A stretch of DNA of 64,000 nucleotides from Salidesulfovibrio brasiliensis JCM 12178. Its GTDB lineage: Bacteria; Desulfobacterota; Desulfovibrionia; Desulfovibrionales; Desulfovibrionaceae. Under the pieces are notes generated by a model. It saw only the letters and a program-made list of their open reading frames with translations, was not told the DNA's origin and did no database searches. The first letter of the stretch is position 1. Every line of letters begins with the position of its first letter. A program made the translations under genes and the position numbers. The stretch lies in contig NZ_BBCB01000001.1 in assembly GCF_001311825.1 (NCBI RefSeq), positions 162,615 to 226,614 on the forward strand, given 5' to 3'. Shown one piece after another: positions 6,856 through 16,513 of the stretch.

Positions 6856-9800
6856 TTACCAGCTTGTTTCACGCTGCTTGGCAAGTGCGGCTTCCTGCTC
6901 ATCCCAGGAGGCAAAACCAGCGTGGCGCATGGCGTCTTCCACGGTATGCTCCCAGTCCCAGGCCGCGTAGATGACCGGCTTGTGGAACATTGCCCGGAAG
7001 TTCTCCATCTCCTGACGGTAGAATTCTTCCTTGGGGGTCTCAATGTTGTCGCGAAGCTGTTCGCTGAAGCGGTCGTATTCGCCCTCGTACCACTCCATGA
7101 AGTCGTCGGCGGACTTGTAACGCTTGAGAATGTGGCTGTAGCCGTTCTCGTCAAGCAAGGTCTTGAGACGGTTCATGTGCTGCTCGGAAATCCACTTTCC
7201 GAGATTGCGGGGCGGGATGTTCTCGGCCTCGACCTTGGCCATGTCGATTTTGGTCTGCTGGTAGGTGTCGGGCACCACGGACGCGGAAACGATACCCGCA
7301 ACAGCTACGAGGCCGCGCAGGATAACGCTGTTGGAAACGCCCTGTCCGCAGAAGCCGACCTTCTTTCCGTATTTTTGCCCGGCGAAGATGGTGGACAGAA
7401 TGGCCCACACGACCGCCGGATCTTCTTCGTCATAGATGTGCTGCAGACGCGGGTTGTCGCGGTCCGTGGCCAGCACCATCTGGGTCATGTCGTTGGAGCC
7501 GATGGAGAATCCGTCGACTTCCTTGAGGAACTCCTTGCAAAGCACGGCGTTGGCCGGAATCTCGGACATCAGGATGACCTTCAGACCGTCTCGGCCCGAT
7601 TCCAGATTGTGCACCTGCTTGAGATAGCGCTTCATGCTGCGCGCTTCTTCGAGGTTGCGGACAAACGGGAACATGATGTGCAGATTCTTGCCGCCAAACA
7701 TGCCGCGAGCCAGCTTGAACGCTTCGAGTTCCCAGTCGTGAATGTTTCTGGAAACACCGCGGAAGCCGAGCATGGGGTTGTCCTCTTCGCCTTCGAAGAG
7801 CAAACCGCCCACGAGGTTGCGGTACTCGTTGGTCTTGAAGTCCGTGGTACGGTAAACGATATCCTTGCCGTAAAACGCCATGGCAAAGAGCGCGAGGCCC
7901 TGTGCAAGCGTCTGGATGTAGTTTTCCTTGCCTGTGCGGTAACCGCGGGACTCGAGCAGCTTGCGGATACGCTCCGGAAGCGTCTTGACTTCGTCCATCT
8001 CGGACTTGACGCCCATCTTGAGGGCGACCTCTCGGCGAAGCTGGGCAACCTTTTCAATGTAATCGGTTACTTCAGAGTCTTCCTTGACCCGCTCGACGAT
8101 GCGCTTCACATCATCGCGATGGTCATGCCAGGTCTGCCACGCTTCGGTATTGCGCTGATCCGGCTTGAGTTCCAGCAGGTCATGGTAGCCCATGATGACG
8201 GCTACGTGCGCTTCAAGGTCCACGGAGGTCTTGAGTACGTCCAGCCGCTCGGTGGCAAGTTCGATGTGCACATCCAGCTTCTTGTCCAGCTCGCGCAGCT
8301 TGCGGTGCAGCGCCAGCACCTCGTCGGTGCCGCGTGCGGCTTCCTGATCGGAAAGCGCGTCCATTTCACTGGTCAGGCCGGTGATGCGACCCACATATTC
8401 ACGCAGCTTGAGCGGAAGCATGATCAGGCCGTCAGCCAGCTGCTCCTTCATGACCTTTGTCAGACGGGAGTCCATGTCTGCCAGCTTGGCACTGACCAGT
8501 TCGTCGAGAGCGTCGTTGTCATACGCTTCAAGCGCCATGGGGTGCACGCCGATATTGCCGAGCATGAACTCGGCGCGCAGCAGGCCGACCTCGAAGTCGG
8601 GGACGTTGCGCAGGCGGGACAGGAACAGGGCCTGTCCGACGTCGGCAAGAATCAACCCGACCTTGGTCTTGGTCTCGGGCAGAGCGCTGACGTCGATCTC
8701 CCCGCCGACTTCCTCAAGCGGGAGCAGGCCGCGATAGACCTTGCCGCTGGAGCCGTCGACAGTGACTTCCTGACCGTCAAGGGAGCGAAGCACTTCGAGA
8801 CGCTGCAGGCCGATGATTGCCGGAATGCCGAGCTCACGCGAGGTGATCGCCGCGTGGCTGGTGTCGCCGCCAACGTCGGCCAGAATGGCCGAGGCGATGC
8901 GCATGCCCGGAACCATGTCCGGGTCGGTGCGCTCGGCAGCGAGCACGTCGCCCTTGTTAACCTTGTTCAGCTCCAGAGCGGAACGCAGGTAGCGGACAAG
9001 TCCCTGCCCGGCACCGCGGGAAGCGCCGTTGCCTTCAAGGATGACTTCAGCGTCTTCCTTGGCTTTCTTGTCCACCTCAAGGCGGCGCATGAATATTTTG
9101 TTGGGATGCTCTTCAAATTCTTCGTTCCAACGGGTCTCGGGGCGGGCCTGAACAAACCACAGGCGATCCGAGGCATCAATGCAGAACTCGGTGTCCATGA
9201 TCATGCCGCCGTAGGCTTCCGAAATGTTTCGGACGCCGCGTGCGACTTCTTCGCCCTGAGCGATGGAAAGGGACCAGCGGAACACGTCATTGGCCGGAAC
9301 CTTGACGCTGATGGTGCCGGAACCGTCTTCCTTGTAGACGATTTTCTTTTCCTTGCAGCCCATGTAGCGGACAACGACTTCCGTGCCGCCTTCGCGCTGG
9401 AATACGTAGAACTTGTCGGGAGTTACCATACCGCCGACAACCGCTTCACCGAGGCCGTAACTGGCGTCGATGGAGACAAGGTCGTTGCGGTCGGTTCCCC
9501 GGCAACCGGTGGCGGTGTCCGCGCTGAACGCGGTACCGGAAATGACCGGGTTGATCATGCGCATGATGCAGACGGAGAGGGAGGTGTGCTCGATTGCCCA
9601 CTCCTTCTTGGCCTGCTCGGCAATGGAATCGTCGCCGGTGCGCTCTGCGGTCATGATGGCATCGAGAATGGCCTCGCGCCTGTACGTCATGGAACGGAGA
9701 TTGTACGCCGAGGCGCAGTCCCAGTGGTATGCTTCGAGACAGGTGTCCTCGCCCACGATGTTGAGATAGGTGTCCTGAAGACCGGCAAAAGCCTTTTTGC

Positions 9801-10443
9801 GGCTGTCCTCCCCTGCTGCGGAGGAACGGACCGCGACCGGAACGTCATCCAGACCGGCTTCCTTGCATATGGAGATGTATGCGCTTCGTACTTCCTTTTG
9901 AACGTCTGCGGGCATTTCCACGGCGAGAATCGCGGTTTGCACGAGAACGGAGCGCTTGCGAAGCTGGTCGATCCCTTCCGGAGAAGTGGCGAAGCCTTCA
10001 ACGACGTTGTTGATGAAGGTGCGCAACTTGATGGGGGTACCGGTATGGGTTTCGGTTGCTTGCCTGACCTTGGCACCGAGCTTGCGAACAAACTTCTGCA
10101 AGAACTCGGAATCCTGGTTGATTTCCTCGGAAGTCCAATCGACCGCGTTGTATTCCTTGTCCACGGTGGAGCGGACGAGGGAGGCATGAACCTTGGTCTC
10201 GTCCAGTAGCTTGTGGAAGCCGATGGAAGATATGGCCCTGAACTCCGGCGCGCGAATGCCGGAAACCTGACTGATGATCGCCGTGTTGTAGTTCTTTCCG
10301 CCCACCAGCAACTCGGCATCTTCGCCGATCTTGACGATGTCGGCACCGGTGAGCACCATTTTTGCTTTCAATTTGTCCACTCCGGCCTCGGTCTTCTTCT
10401 TTTTGGCCGAGGCACCGGCCGCAGGCTTCTGGGTCTTCCCCAT
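6856..10443 (-). CDS. ppsA: PEP synthase-like PEP/pyruvate dikinase, large
   Basis: 1195 residues from ATG 10443, which has GGGAGG five bases upstream; an earlier ATG at 10461 lies before that site. Converts pyruvate + ATP to phosphoenolpyruvate. Domains: a lysine-rich tail (1-25), nucleotide-binding domain (about 30-430; VAVRSSAAGEDS), swivelling phosphohistidine domain with the SHAAITSRELGIPAI motif (His about 530), and a PEP/pyruvate barrel with GFCGQGVS (catalytic Cys about 1031). Typical PpsA has about 800 residues; the extra length includes a roughly 200-residue charged helical insertion (about 590-790) ahead of the final barrel part. It lies downstream of birA and pyruvate carboxylase on the same strand, which fits gluconeogenesis from C2/C3 acids. 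Confidence 0.85.
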   Translation of the reverse strand: MGKTQKPAAGASAKKKKTEAGVDKLKAKMVLTGADIVKIGEDAELLVGGKNYNTAIISQVSGIRAPEFRAISSIGFHKLLDETKVHASLVRSTVDKEYNAVDWTSEEINQDSEFLQKFVRKLGAKVRQATETHTGTPIKLRTFINNVVEGFATSPEGIDQLRKRSVLVQTAILAVEMPADVQKEVRSAYISICKEAGLDDVPVAVRSSAAGEDSRKKAFAGLQDTYLNIVGEDTCLEAYHWDCASAYNLRSMTYRREAILDAIMTAERTGDDSIAEQAKKEWAIEHTSLSVCIMRMINPVISGTAFSADTATGCRGTDRNDLVSIDASYGLGEAVVGGMVTPDKFYVFQREGGTEVVVRYMGCKEKKIVYKEDGSGTISVKVPANDVFRWSLSIAQGEEVARGVRNISEAYGGMIMDTEFCIDASDRLWFVQARPETRWNEEFEEHPNKIFMRRLEVDKKAKEDAEVILEGNGASRGAGQGLVRYLRSALELNKVNKGDVLAAERTDPDMVPGMRIASAILADVGGDTSHAAITSRELGIPAIIGLQRLEVLRSLDGQEVTVDGSSGKVYRGLLPLEEVGGEIDVSALPETKTKVGLILADVGQALFLSRLRNVPDFEVGLLRAEFMLGNIGVHPMALEAYDNDALDELVSAKLADMDSRLTKVMKEQLADGLIMLPLKLREYVGRITGLTSEMDALSDQEAARGTDEVLALHRKLRELDKKLDVHIELATERLDVLKTSVDLEAHVAVIMGYHDLLELKPDQRNTEAWQTWHDHRDDVKRIVERVKEDSEVTDYIEKVAQLRREVALKMGVKSEMDEVKTLPERIRKLLESRGYRTGKENYIQTLAQGLALFAMAFYGKDIVYRTTDFKTNEYRNLVGGLLFEGEEDNPMLGFRGVSRNIHDWELEAFKLARGMFGGKNLHIMFPFVRNLEEARSMKRYLKQVHNLESGRDGLKVILMSEIPANAVLCKEFLKEVDGFSIGSNDMTQMVLATDRDNPRLQHIYDEEDPAVVWAILSTIFAGQKYGKKVGFCGQGVSNSVILRGLVAVAGIVSASVVPDTYQQTKIDMAKVEAENIPPRNLGKWISEQHMNRLKTLLDENGYSHILKRYKSADDFMEWYEGEYDRFSEQLRDNIETPKEEFYRQEMENFRAMFHKPVIYAAWDWEHTVEDAMRHAGFASWDEQEAALAKQRETSW

Positions 10444-10625
10444 CTTTTCCTCCCGACTCATGTCCGAATGTCGGCTTCGGACAAGTCAAACCATGTATTA
10501 GAAGTGGTTACGAAACACACAATCAACTACACACCACAATTATGCCTACAGGCTGCGGGCGCGGTTCGTCAATATTTCCGCCGGGAAAATCACATTCCGC
10601 GCACGTTCCCGCAGCTTGATGGTAC

Positions 10626-13600
10626 CTATAATTTCTGTCCGCAGGACGGGCAGAACTTGCAGTTTGCCGCAGGGACAGCCTCCTTGCAGGTCGGGCACCG
10701 CTCAGCGGGCGGCCCGAGCTCCACAAGCAGCTCGCCCTCGACTACAGGGACCATCTTCTTGTCTTCCTCGAAGTTGGCCGCCTTGAGAACCCGCTGCACA
10801 ACGCCGTCCACCGGCGCGTACACGGCCTTTTCCTGCTTCATGACAGAGATGTTGAAGATCTCCTCGCCAGCCTTGACCGAATCACCCGGCCGCACATGCA
10901 TGACCCAGAGGTCGCCGTTGCACGGGGAACCCACGTGGTTCTCGTTGCCGGGGTTGGCCATTTCGATGGCGTCCTTGTCAGAGCCAACCGGCTCGGCCAC
11001 CTTGACCTGATGGCTGACGTTCTCGGAGTCCAGCATATATCGAACAAGGGACATGCCGTTCTCGTCCGGTTCGGGAATGTCGATGATGCGCATCATATGC
11101 GGCTTCTTGCAGTCGCCCTGGAAGTGCAGCACCTCGCCCTTTTCCAGTCCCTCGAACCAGACATCAAGCGGCAGGTTGTTGATATTCCCGTACTTCTCGC
11201 AGAAGTCGATGGTCGTGATGGCATCGCCCGGATGGTTCAGGTACATCACGAATTCTTCCGGGGAAGGATGGCGTCCCAGCCGTTCCTGAAGCGTCGCTTC
11301 CTCGGCCTTGAGGTCCACATCCGGCAGCGTCGCCAGCGGGGACTCCTCGGTGCGCTTTGCGATGGCCTTTTCCCAGTTCTTGCCGAACGCGGACTGGTAT
11401 ACCCAGTCTTCGGGGAAACCAAGCGGCAGCTTGCCGTATCTGCCGAGCAGCAGCTGGCGGAAGGCGTCGTTGGAATCGCGATACAGGTCCAGACGCGCAT
11501 CGCGTTCGTGATCGGTAAGGTCCTCTTCCTTGCAGAGGTTGACGATGTCCAGAATGTTGAGCAAACGCCTGACCTCGACCTCTCCACCGCGTTTGAAAGC
11601 GCCAGTGACGGCCAAGAACGCGGTATTCCACGTAATCTGCGAACCGGGCGTCACGTCGTGATACCGGACGATCTTACGGGTTCCTTCAAGGAATTTGAGC
11701 ATGTACGGCAGGAGCTTGATGTACCCCTGCTTCATGGCCCCTTCCTGTGAGGAGGATGTCGCGCCACCGGGCATTCCGTGGCGGACCACGTCATGGTCGA
11801 TGCCCTGGAAGTACGGGGCCGTGTATTTATCGTAATAGGGCATGATCTGCTTGAGCACGAAGTTGCACGCCCTGATGGCATCCTTGTCGAGCGAGGTCTT
11901 GAGACCGATCTCGTCTTCGATGTAGCTGGCGGTGGAGAGCACTTCGCCCTGCCCGTACCAGCGCACGGAAGAACCGATGGCCACGTCCACGATGTGCGCT
12001 CCCGCATCGGCCGCGGCCCCGGTGCTGGGGACGAACAGGCCGTCGGTGTAGTGCCTGTGGGAGTGGATGACCAGCTCCGGATAGGCCTTGCGGATGCTGC
12101 CCACCAGCTCGCGCATGAAGCGCGGCGGGCACACACCGGCCATATCCTTGAGACCGAGGATGATCATCTTCTCGGCCTTCTTGGCGGAAACGCCCGCCAC
12201 ATCGGCGCACATGCGGATGATTTCTTCGGTCACGGTCAGATACCGCTCCACATTAAAGCCCTTGGCCCAGGAAAGGGAGATGGCGGGCTCGAAGATGGCG
12301 GTATCGGAATTGAGGGCCACCTCGGCAAAGGGACGCATGTTCTCGACATGGTTGAGGAAGTCGAAGCAACGGATCACATCGTAGTGTTCGTTGATCATTT
12401 CCCCGGTCAGGCGCATCACGTTCTTCGGTTGGGGCTTGTACCCGAGCACGTTGGTGGAACGTATGAGAATCTGCTTGAGGGTATCCGGCGCAAATTGGTT
12501 CCATTTGCGTGCTTCGGTGAACGGATAGGTCATGTTGGCGAGCATTGCCACGTGGAAGTGCGCGCCTCCACCGTTCTCAAGGGAGAAGAACCCGCACTTG
12601 TCGAGATACGGTCCCACCAGACGGTCCTCTGCCAGACGGAATCTGTTGCCGGAGTTGGACTGGGTGATGTCGCGAGTGGTGGTGTCCGTCATGTGGACGA
12701 TGCCCTGCTCCCGGTCGCCGCGCAGCGTATCCAGAATGGTATCGCGCCGCATGCCACGCTTGATGGCCGACTCGAAACCGGTCACGGGCAGATCGGGGAG
12801 CACCGGATCGAATCTGCCGAGGCGCTTGTCTTCGCGACCCCGGTATTCGTCCAGACGCACATACGGATTGTAGCCCTTGGCCGAGATCTCGGCCACAAGG
12901 CGGGAAAGCCGCAGCGAATCCGGTTCGCGGTCTGAGTAATCCATCAATTCCGTGCGGTTGTGGCGCACGAAGTTGGTGTCGTAATCGGCCTTGATGAAGT
13001 CCGGGTGGACCGTGATCTTGCGATGGAAGGGAATGGTCGTCTTGACGCCGCTGATCATGTACTCACGCAGCGCACGCTGGGTCAGCTTCACGACCTTGTT
13101 CCACGAACTGCCATACGTGATAAGTAGCGATGCGGCCGAATCGTAGTTGGACGGGAAACGGTAGCCGTCGCAGATGCAGGAGTCGATTCGCACTCCCTGA
13201 CCGCCCGGAGAAACGTACCGGGAGATGCGGCCCGCGTTGGGCGAGAAGTCCTTCTGCGGGTCTTCGCAGTTGATGCGGCACTGCATGGCCCATTGATACG
13301 GAACGTTCTTCTCTTCGTTGAGGCGCAGCTCCGACCCGAAGGATACGGCGATCTGTTCCTCGACAAGGTCGATGCCGTAACGGCATTCGGTGATGCCGTG
13401 CTCAACCTGAAGACGGGTGTTGACCTCGATCAGGTAAGGGGTGCCCTCCTGATCCACGAGAAACTCCACGGTGGCGAGCGAATGGTACCCCACGGCGCTC
13501 ACGAGCTTTCTGGAATATTCCTTCAGCGTTTCGCGCAGTTCAGGCGTGTAACGAGGCCACGGTGACGGAGTGATCTCCACCAGCTTCTGGTGATTTCGCT

Positions 13601-14327
13601 GCACGGAGCAGTCGCGTTCGTCAAAGGCGAACACGTTGCCGTACTGGTCGGCGATGACCTGAATTTCAATGTGCCGAATGGAAGTCAGCAGCTTCTCAAC
13701 GTACAGGCGCGGGTTGCCAAAGGATGCCTGGGCAAGTGCGGAAGCCTTGGAGAACGCGCTTTCAAGCTGGGATTCCTCATAGACCTCGTAGATGCCGCGG
13801 CCACCGCCGCCGCCTTCGGCCTTGAGCATGATGGGGAATCCGATCTCCTTGGCCAGTTCGCGCGCCTCGGGGATGGACACGGCTCCTTCCGAACCGGGAA
13901 CCACCGGGACGCCCACTTCCTGGGCAAGTTTTCTGACGGCAACCTTGTTGCCGAGGGTACGCATGGGCTCCTGTTCGGGGCCGATGAAAATGATGCCCGC
14001 TTCCTTGCAGCGTTTGGGAAAACTGTCGTCCTCGGCACCGAACCCCCAGCCGGGATGGATGGCGACGATGTCGCGCGCCTTGGCCTCGCGGATGATCCTG
14101 TCGAGGTCGAGATACGCGCGCGGGTCGGCCCCCAGCAGCATGAGTTCGTTGGCGCCGGACGTGGCCGGGGAAGTTTTGTCGACGTCGGTGGCTGTCATGA
14201 CGGCCACTGCGTCGAACACTTCCGAAATGGAGCGGCAGATGCGTCGAGCCGGGATACCCCGGTTCGCGACAAGAATCCGCTTGCCCCTGACTTCTTCGAG
14301 TACCTGCTCAAAGGACTTGGGCTTCAT
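10626..14327 (-). CDS. pyc: Pyruvate carboxylase with C-terminal zinc ribbon
   Basis: 1233 residues. ATP- and biotin-dependent carboxylation of pyruvate to oxaloacetate. Domains in order: biotin carboxylase/ATP-grasp (about 1-470; ILVANRGIPARRICRS, EGGGGGRGIYEV, LIEVNTRLQVEHGITE), carboxyltransferase barrel (about 530-830; VIHSHRHYTDG), PYC-OADA domain, and biotinyl domain (about 1120-1205). Two oddities. The biotin site reads SVMKQEKAV (Lys1164) instead of the usual AMKM. After the biotinyl domain the protein carries a four-to-five-cysteine zinc ribbon (CPTC, eight residues, CKFCPSC, 1212-1230) not found in ordinary pyruvate carboxylases. birA lies directly upstream, so the ligase and its substrate are probably made together. 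Confidence 0.93.
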   Translation of the reverse strand: MKPKSFEQVLEEVRGKRILVANRGIPARRICRSISEVFDAVAVMTATDVDKTSPATSGANELMLLGADPRAYLDLDRIIREAKARDIVAIHPGWGFGAEDDSFPKRCKEAGIIFIGPEQEPMRTLGNKVAVRKLAQEVGVPVVPGSEGAVSIPEARELAKEIGFPIMLKAEGGGGGRGIYEVYEESQLESAFSKASALAQASFGNPRLYVEKLLTSIRHIEIQVIADQYGNVFAFDERDCSVQRNHQKLVEITPSPWPRYTPELRETLKEYSRKLVSAVGYHSLATVEFLVDQEGTPYLIEVNTRLQVEHGITECRYGIDLVEEQIAVSFGSELRLNEEKNVPYQWAMQCRINCEDPQKDFSPNAGRISRYVSPGGQGVRIDSCICDGYRFPSNYDSAASLLITYGSSWNKVVKLTQRALREYMISGVKTTIPFHRKITVHPDFIKADYDTNFVRHNRTELMDYSDREPDSLRLSRLVAEISAKGYNPYVRLDEYRGREDKRLGRFDPVLPDLPVTGFESAIKRGMRRDTILDTLRGDREQGIVHMTDTTTRDITQSNSGNRFRLAEDRLVGPYLDKCGFFSLENGGGAHFHVAMLANMTYPFTEARKWNQFAPDTLKQILIRSTNVLGYKPQPKNVMRLTGEMINEHYDVIRCFDFLNHVENMRPFAEVALNSDTAIFEPAISLSWAKGFNVERYLTVTEEIIRMCADVAGVSAKKAEKMIILGLKDMAGVCPPRFMRELVGSIRKAYPELVIHSHRHYTDGLFVPSTGAAADAGAHIVDVAIGSSVRWYGQGEVLSTASYIEDEIGLKTSLDKDAIRACNFVLKQIMPYYDKYTAPYFQGIDHDVVRHGMPGGATSSSQEGAMKQGYIKLLPYMLKFLEGTRKIVRYHDVTPGSQITWNTAFLAVTGAFKRGGEVEVRRLLNILDIVNLCKEEDLTDHERDARLDLYRDSNDAFRQLLLGRYGKLPLGFPEDWVYQSAFGKNWEKAIAKRTEESPLATLPDVDLKAEEATLQERLGRHPSPEEFVMYLNHPGDAITTIDFCEKYGNINNLPLDVWFEGLEKGEVLHFQGDCKKPHMMRIIDIPEPDENGMSLVRYMLDSENVSHQVKVAEPVGSDKDAIEMANPGNENHVGSPCNGDLWVMHVRPGDSVKAGEEIFNISVMKQEKAVYAPVDGVVQRVLKAANFEEDKKMVPVVEGELLVELGPPAERCPTCKEAVPAANCKFCPSCGQKL

Positions 14328-14404
14328 TGCTTGTCTACTCTCCTTCCTGAGACCGTATGCGCCCGGCTTACCCGGACTTTCCGCTCTTTGGAATCGGCGG
14401 CGGA

Positions 14405-15307
14405 CTACACCGGCACGATGGACCCGGAACGAACGACGGACTCCACGCCGTCCCGGACCACGATCAACCCGCCATCATCACTCAAGCCGCTCAGGCGGCC
14501 TTCCGTGGCGGGTTCTCCCCCATCCCTGACGAGCACATTGCGGCCCACCCAGGCAAGACGACTCTCTACGAGCGAGAGGAACTCTTGAGGGGAAAAATCG
14601 CAGATCAGTCGTGCATATATATTTTTGGCCTGATTTTCAAGGTTTGACCAAAGGTTCGGCACCGAATGGACAGGCCCGTCAAAGGCCAGTTTCCCGGCAG
14701 GACAGGCGGCGTCCCGTCGCATGGCGTCGTCGCCGGGGCTGTGTACCAGATTCATGCCGATACCGCCGAGCGTGGCGCCGAATCGATCTTCCATCAGCAT
14801 CCCCGCTACCTTGCGCCCATTCTGCAGCAAGTCGTTGGGCCACTTGAGTTGCAGGTTCGCTCCCAAGGATGACGCAGCCTCCATGAAACACCAACCGAAA
14901 ACAATGGAAACAAGGCCCACGTCCACGGCTTCCCAGCCTCCGGAAAGCTCCGGCCAGCAGAGCGTGGCATAAAGGTTCCCGGCCGGAGACGCCCATAGCC
15001 TGCGAAGTTGCCCGCGTCCGGAGTTTTGCGACAGGGCAAGCACACTGCCCCACTCGGGAAGCAATCCACGCCGCACCAACTCTGCGGCCACATCCATGGT
15101 GGATGTGCATTCGCCACAGATGAAGATCGGAGACGAGACCGCCCCATCGAATCGAAGGAATGTGAGGTCTTCATGCTCTAGCAGCGTACCGTCGACAAAG
15201 TCAGAAAACGTCCGCCAGTTCTCAGGCAGACTCTGCATTTCTACTGGAAATGGTTTTGCGACCTTATCCAACCCTTTGGAAAAGAGGTAAATTCCTTCTG
15301 GAAGCAT
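14405..15307 (-). CDS. birA: Biotin-[acetyl-CoA-carboxylase] ligase
   Basis: 300 residues from ATG 15305-15307; a TTG at 15334 is an alternative. Activates biotin with ATP and attaches it to the acceptor lysine of carboxylases. Seen: SGRGQLRRLWASPAGNLYA (biotinyl-5'-AMP binding loop region, about residue 105), LKWPNDLL, RKVAGMLMED, and GIGMNLVHSP. The first 75 residues do not look like the helix-turn-helix of E. coli BirA, so it is probably a ligase without repressor function. It is 77 bases upstream of pyc on the same strand, and that carboxylase has an unusual biotin motif. Divergent from cca; the two starts are only 26 bases apart. Confidence 0.88.
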   Translation of the reverse strand: MLPEGIYLFSKGLDKVAKPFPVEMQSLPENWRTFSDFVDGTLLEHEDLTFLRFDGAVSSPIFICGECTSTMDVAAELVRRGLLPEWGSVLALSQNSGRGQLRRLWASPAGNLYATLCWPELSGGWEAVDVGLVSIVFGWCFMEAASSLGANLQLKWPNDLLQNGRKVAGMLMEDRFGATLGGIGMNLVHSPGDDAMRRDAACPAGKLAFDGPVHSVPNLWSNLENQAKNIYARLICDFSPQEFLSLVESRLAWVGRNVLVRDGGEPATEGRLSGLSDDGGLIVVRDGVESVVRSGSIVPV

Positions 15308-15333
15308 GAAAATCTTTCTGCTAGTGTTCCGCA

Positions 15334-16440
15334 ATGCGTATCTACTTGGCTGGCGGTGCCGTCAGAGACCTTCTACTCGGCAGAACGGCTACCGACAAGG
15401 ATTATCTTGTATTCGGGGCTGAACCGGATGAATTCATGAGAACTTTCCCCAAGGCTCGCCGAGTGGGAAAGTCTTTTTCCGTGTTCATACTTGAAGGCTC
15501 CGAATTCGTGTTTCCGCGCGGCGAAACGCTGGAATCCGACCTTTTGCACCGCGATTTAACGATAAACGCAATGCTGCTCGGTCCAGACGGTGAACTCATC
15601 TGCCATAAAAACGCCCTTCAGGACCTGCAAAACAAAGTTCTGCGACCGGCTTCCGAGGAAAGCTTGCTGGAGGACCCGTTGCGCACGATTCGCGCCGCAC
15701 GGTTTTCGGCGACCTTTCCAGAGTTTACCGTGCTGCCTGAGCTTATCGATGCGATGCGGGAAACCGCTCAACGCGGCCTTTTGGACGATCTGCCCAATGA
15801 CCGGATCGCCAGAGAGGTCATCAAGGCCCTTGGCTCTTCACGGCCGGGAAACTTTCTGCGCACTCTTGCAAGCGCCGGGTGCCTCTCTCCATGGTTCACC
15901 GAGTTCGAGGGAGCCGACGAGACTCCTGCCGGACCGCCTAAGCACCACGACTCGAGCGTTCTTGAGCACACCTGCCGGATCATGGACGCCTGTGCCGGAG
16001 ACGAGCTGACCGTCTGGATGGCGCTCTGCCATGACCTCGGGAAGACCGTGACGCCCAAAGAGGAGCTGCCCCGACACATTGCCCATGAAAAACGCGGCGA
16101 ACCACTGGCAGAAAAGCTCGCTCTCCGTCTCAAGATGCCCAATCGCTACGTCTTGGCAGGCACGATCGCCTCACGCCAGCACATGAACGCTGCGAGATAC
16201 GGAGACATGAAGCCCGGCAGCCGCGTCACCCTGCTCGAAAAGGCACGCAAGGGCCGCTGCCTTCGTGAACTCTTCGAGCTGGCAAAGGCCGATCACGGCG
16301 TGGATTTCCGTGAAATGGCCCAAAAAGAATGTGCGGCAATCCAAAGCGTTCGGCTGCCACCGGAAGCCCAGAACCTTGGCGAGGAGTCTGGCAAGCGCCT
16401 TCATCAACTAAGAGCCGAAAAAATCATGCGGGAGCTTTGA
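15334..16440 (+). CDS. cca: CCA tRNA nucleotidyltransferase with HD domain
   Basis: 368 residues. Adds or repairs the 3' CCA of tRNA. Seen: pol-beta-type nucleotidyltransferase head GGAVRDLLLG (residues 7-16) with the metal-binding pair DKD shortly after, then LHRDLTINAML and EDPLRTIRAARF (classical class II CCA enzyme motifs). The C-terminal half has an HD domain (SSVLEHTCRIMDAC, ALCHDLGKTVTP) like that of the multifunctional E. coli Cca, which has phosphatase and phosphodiesterase activity. No obvious Shine-Dalgarno precedes the ATG, suggesting a leaderless or weakly initiated message. Both tRNA and tmRNA in this window already encode CCA. Confidence 0.9.
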   Translation: MRIYLAGGAVRDLLLGRTATDKDYLVFGAEPDEFMRTFPKARRVGKSFSVFILEGSEFVFPRGETLESDLLHRDLTINAMLLGPDGELICHKNALQDLQNKVLRPASEESLLEDPLRTIRAARFSATFPEFTVLPELIDAMRETAQRGLLDDLPNDRIAREVIKALGSSRPGNFLRTLASAGCLSPWFTEFEGADETPAGPPKHHDSSVLEHTCRIMDACAGDELTVWMALCHDLGKTVTPKEELPRHIAHEKRGEPLAEKLALRLKMPNRYVLAGTIASRQHMNAARYGDMKPGSRVTLLEKARKGRCLRELFELAKADHGVDFREMAQKECAAIQSVRLPPEAQNLGEESGKRLHQLRAEKIMREL

Positions 16441-16513
16441 CACGTTTCGCCTGCGCAGGTAATCTGTAAAGAATCCGTGAGCTCTCGACAGACGCCAACC
16501 CAAGGGGAATAGC

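Noticed and set aside
6718..10209. Very long plus-strand open frame opposite the PEP synthase
   Set aside because: Mirror of the real gene caused by codon bias; its translation has no family likeness. The same holds for the long frames at 1045-3291, 19229-20755 and 24924-26336.
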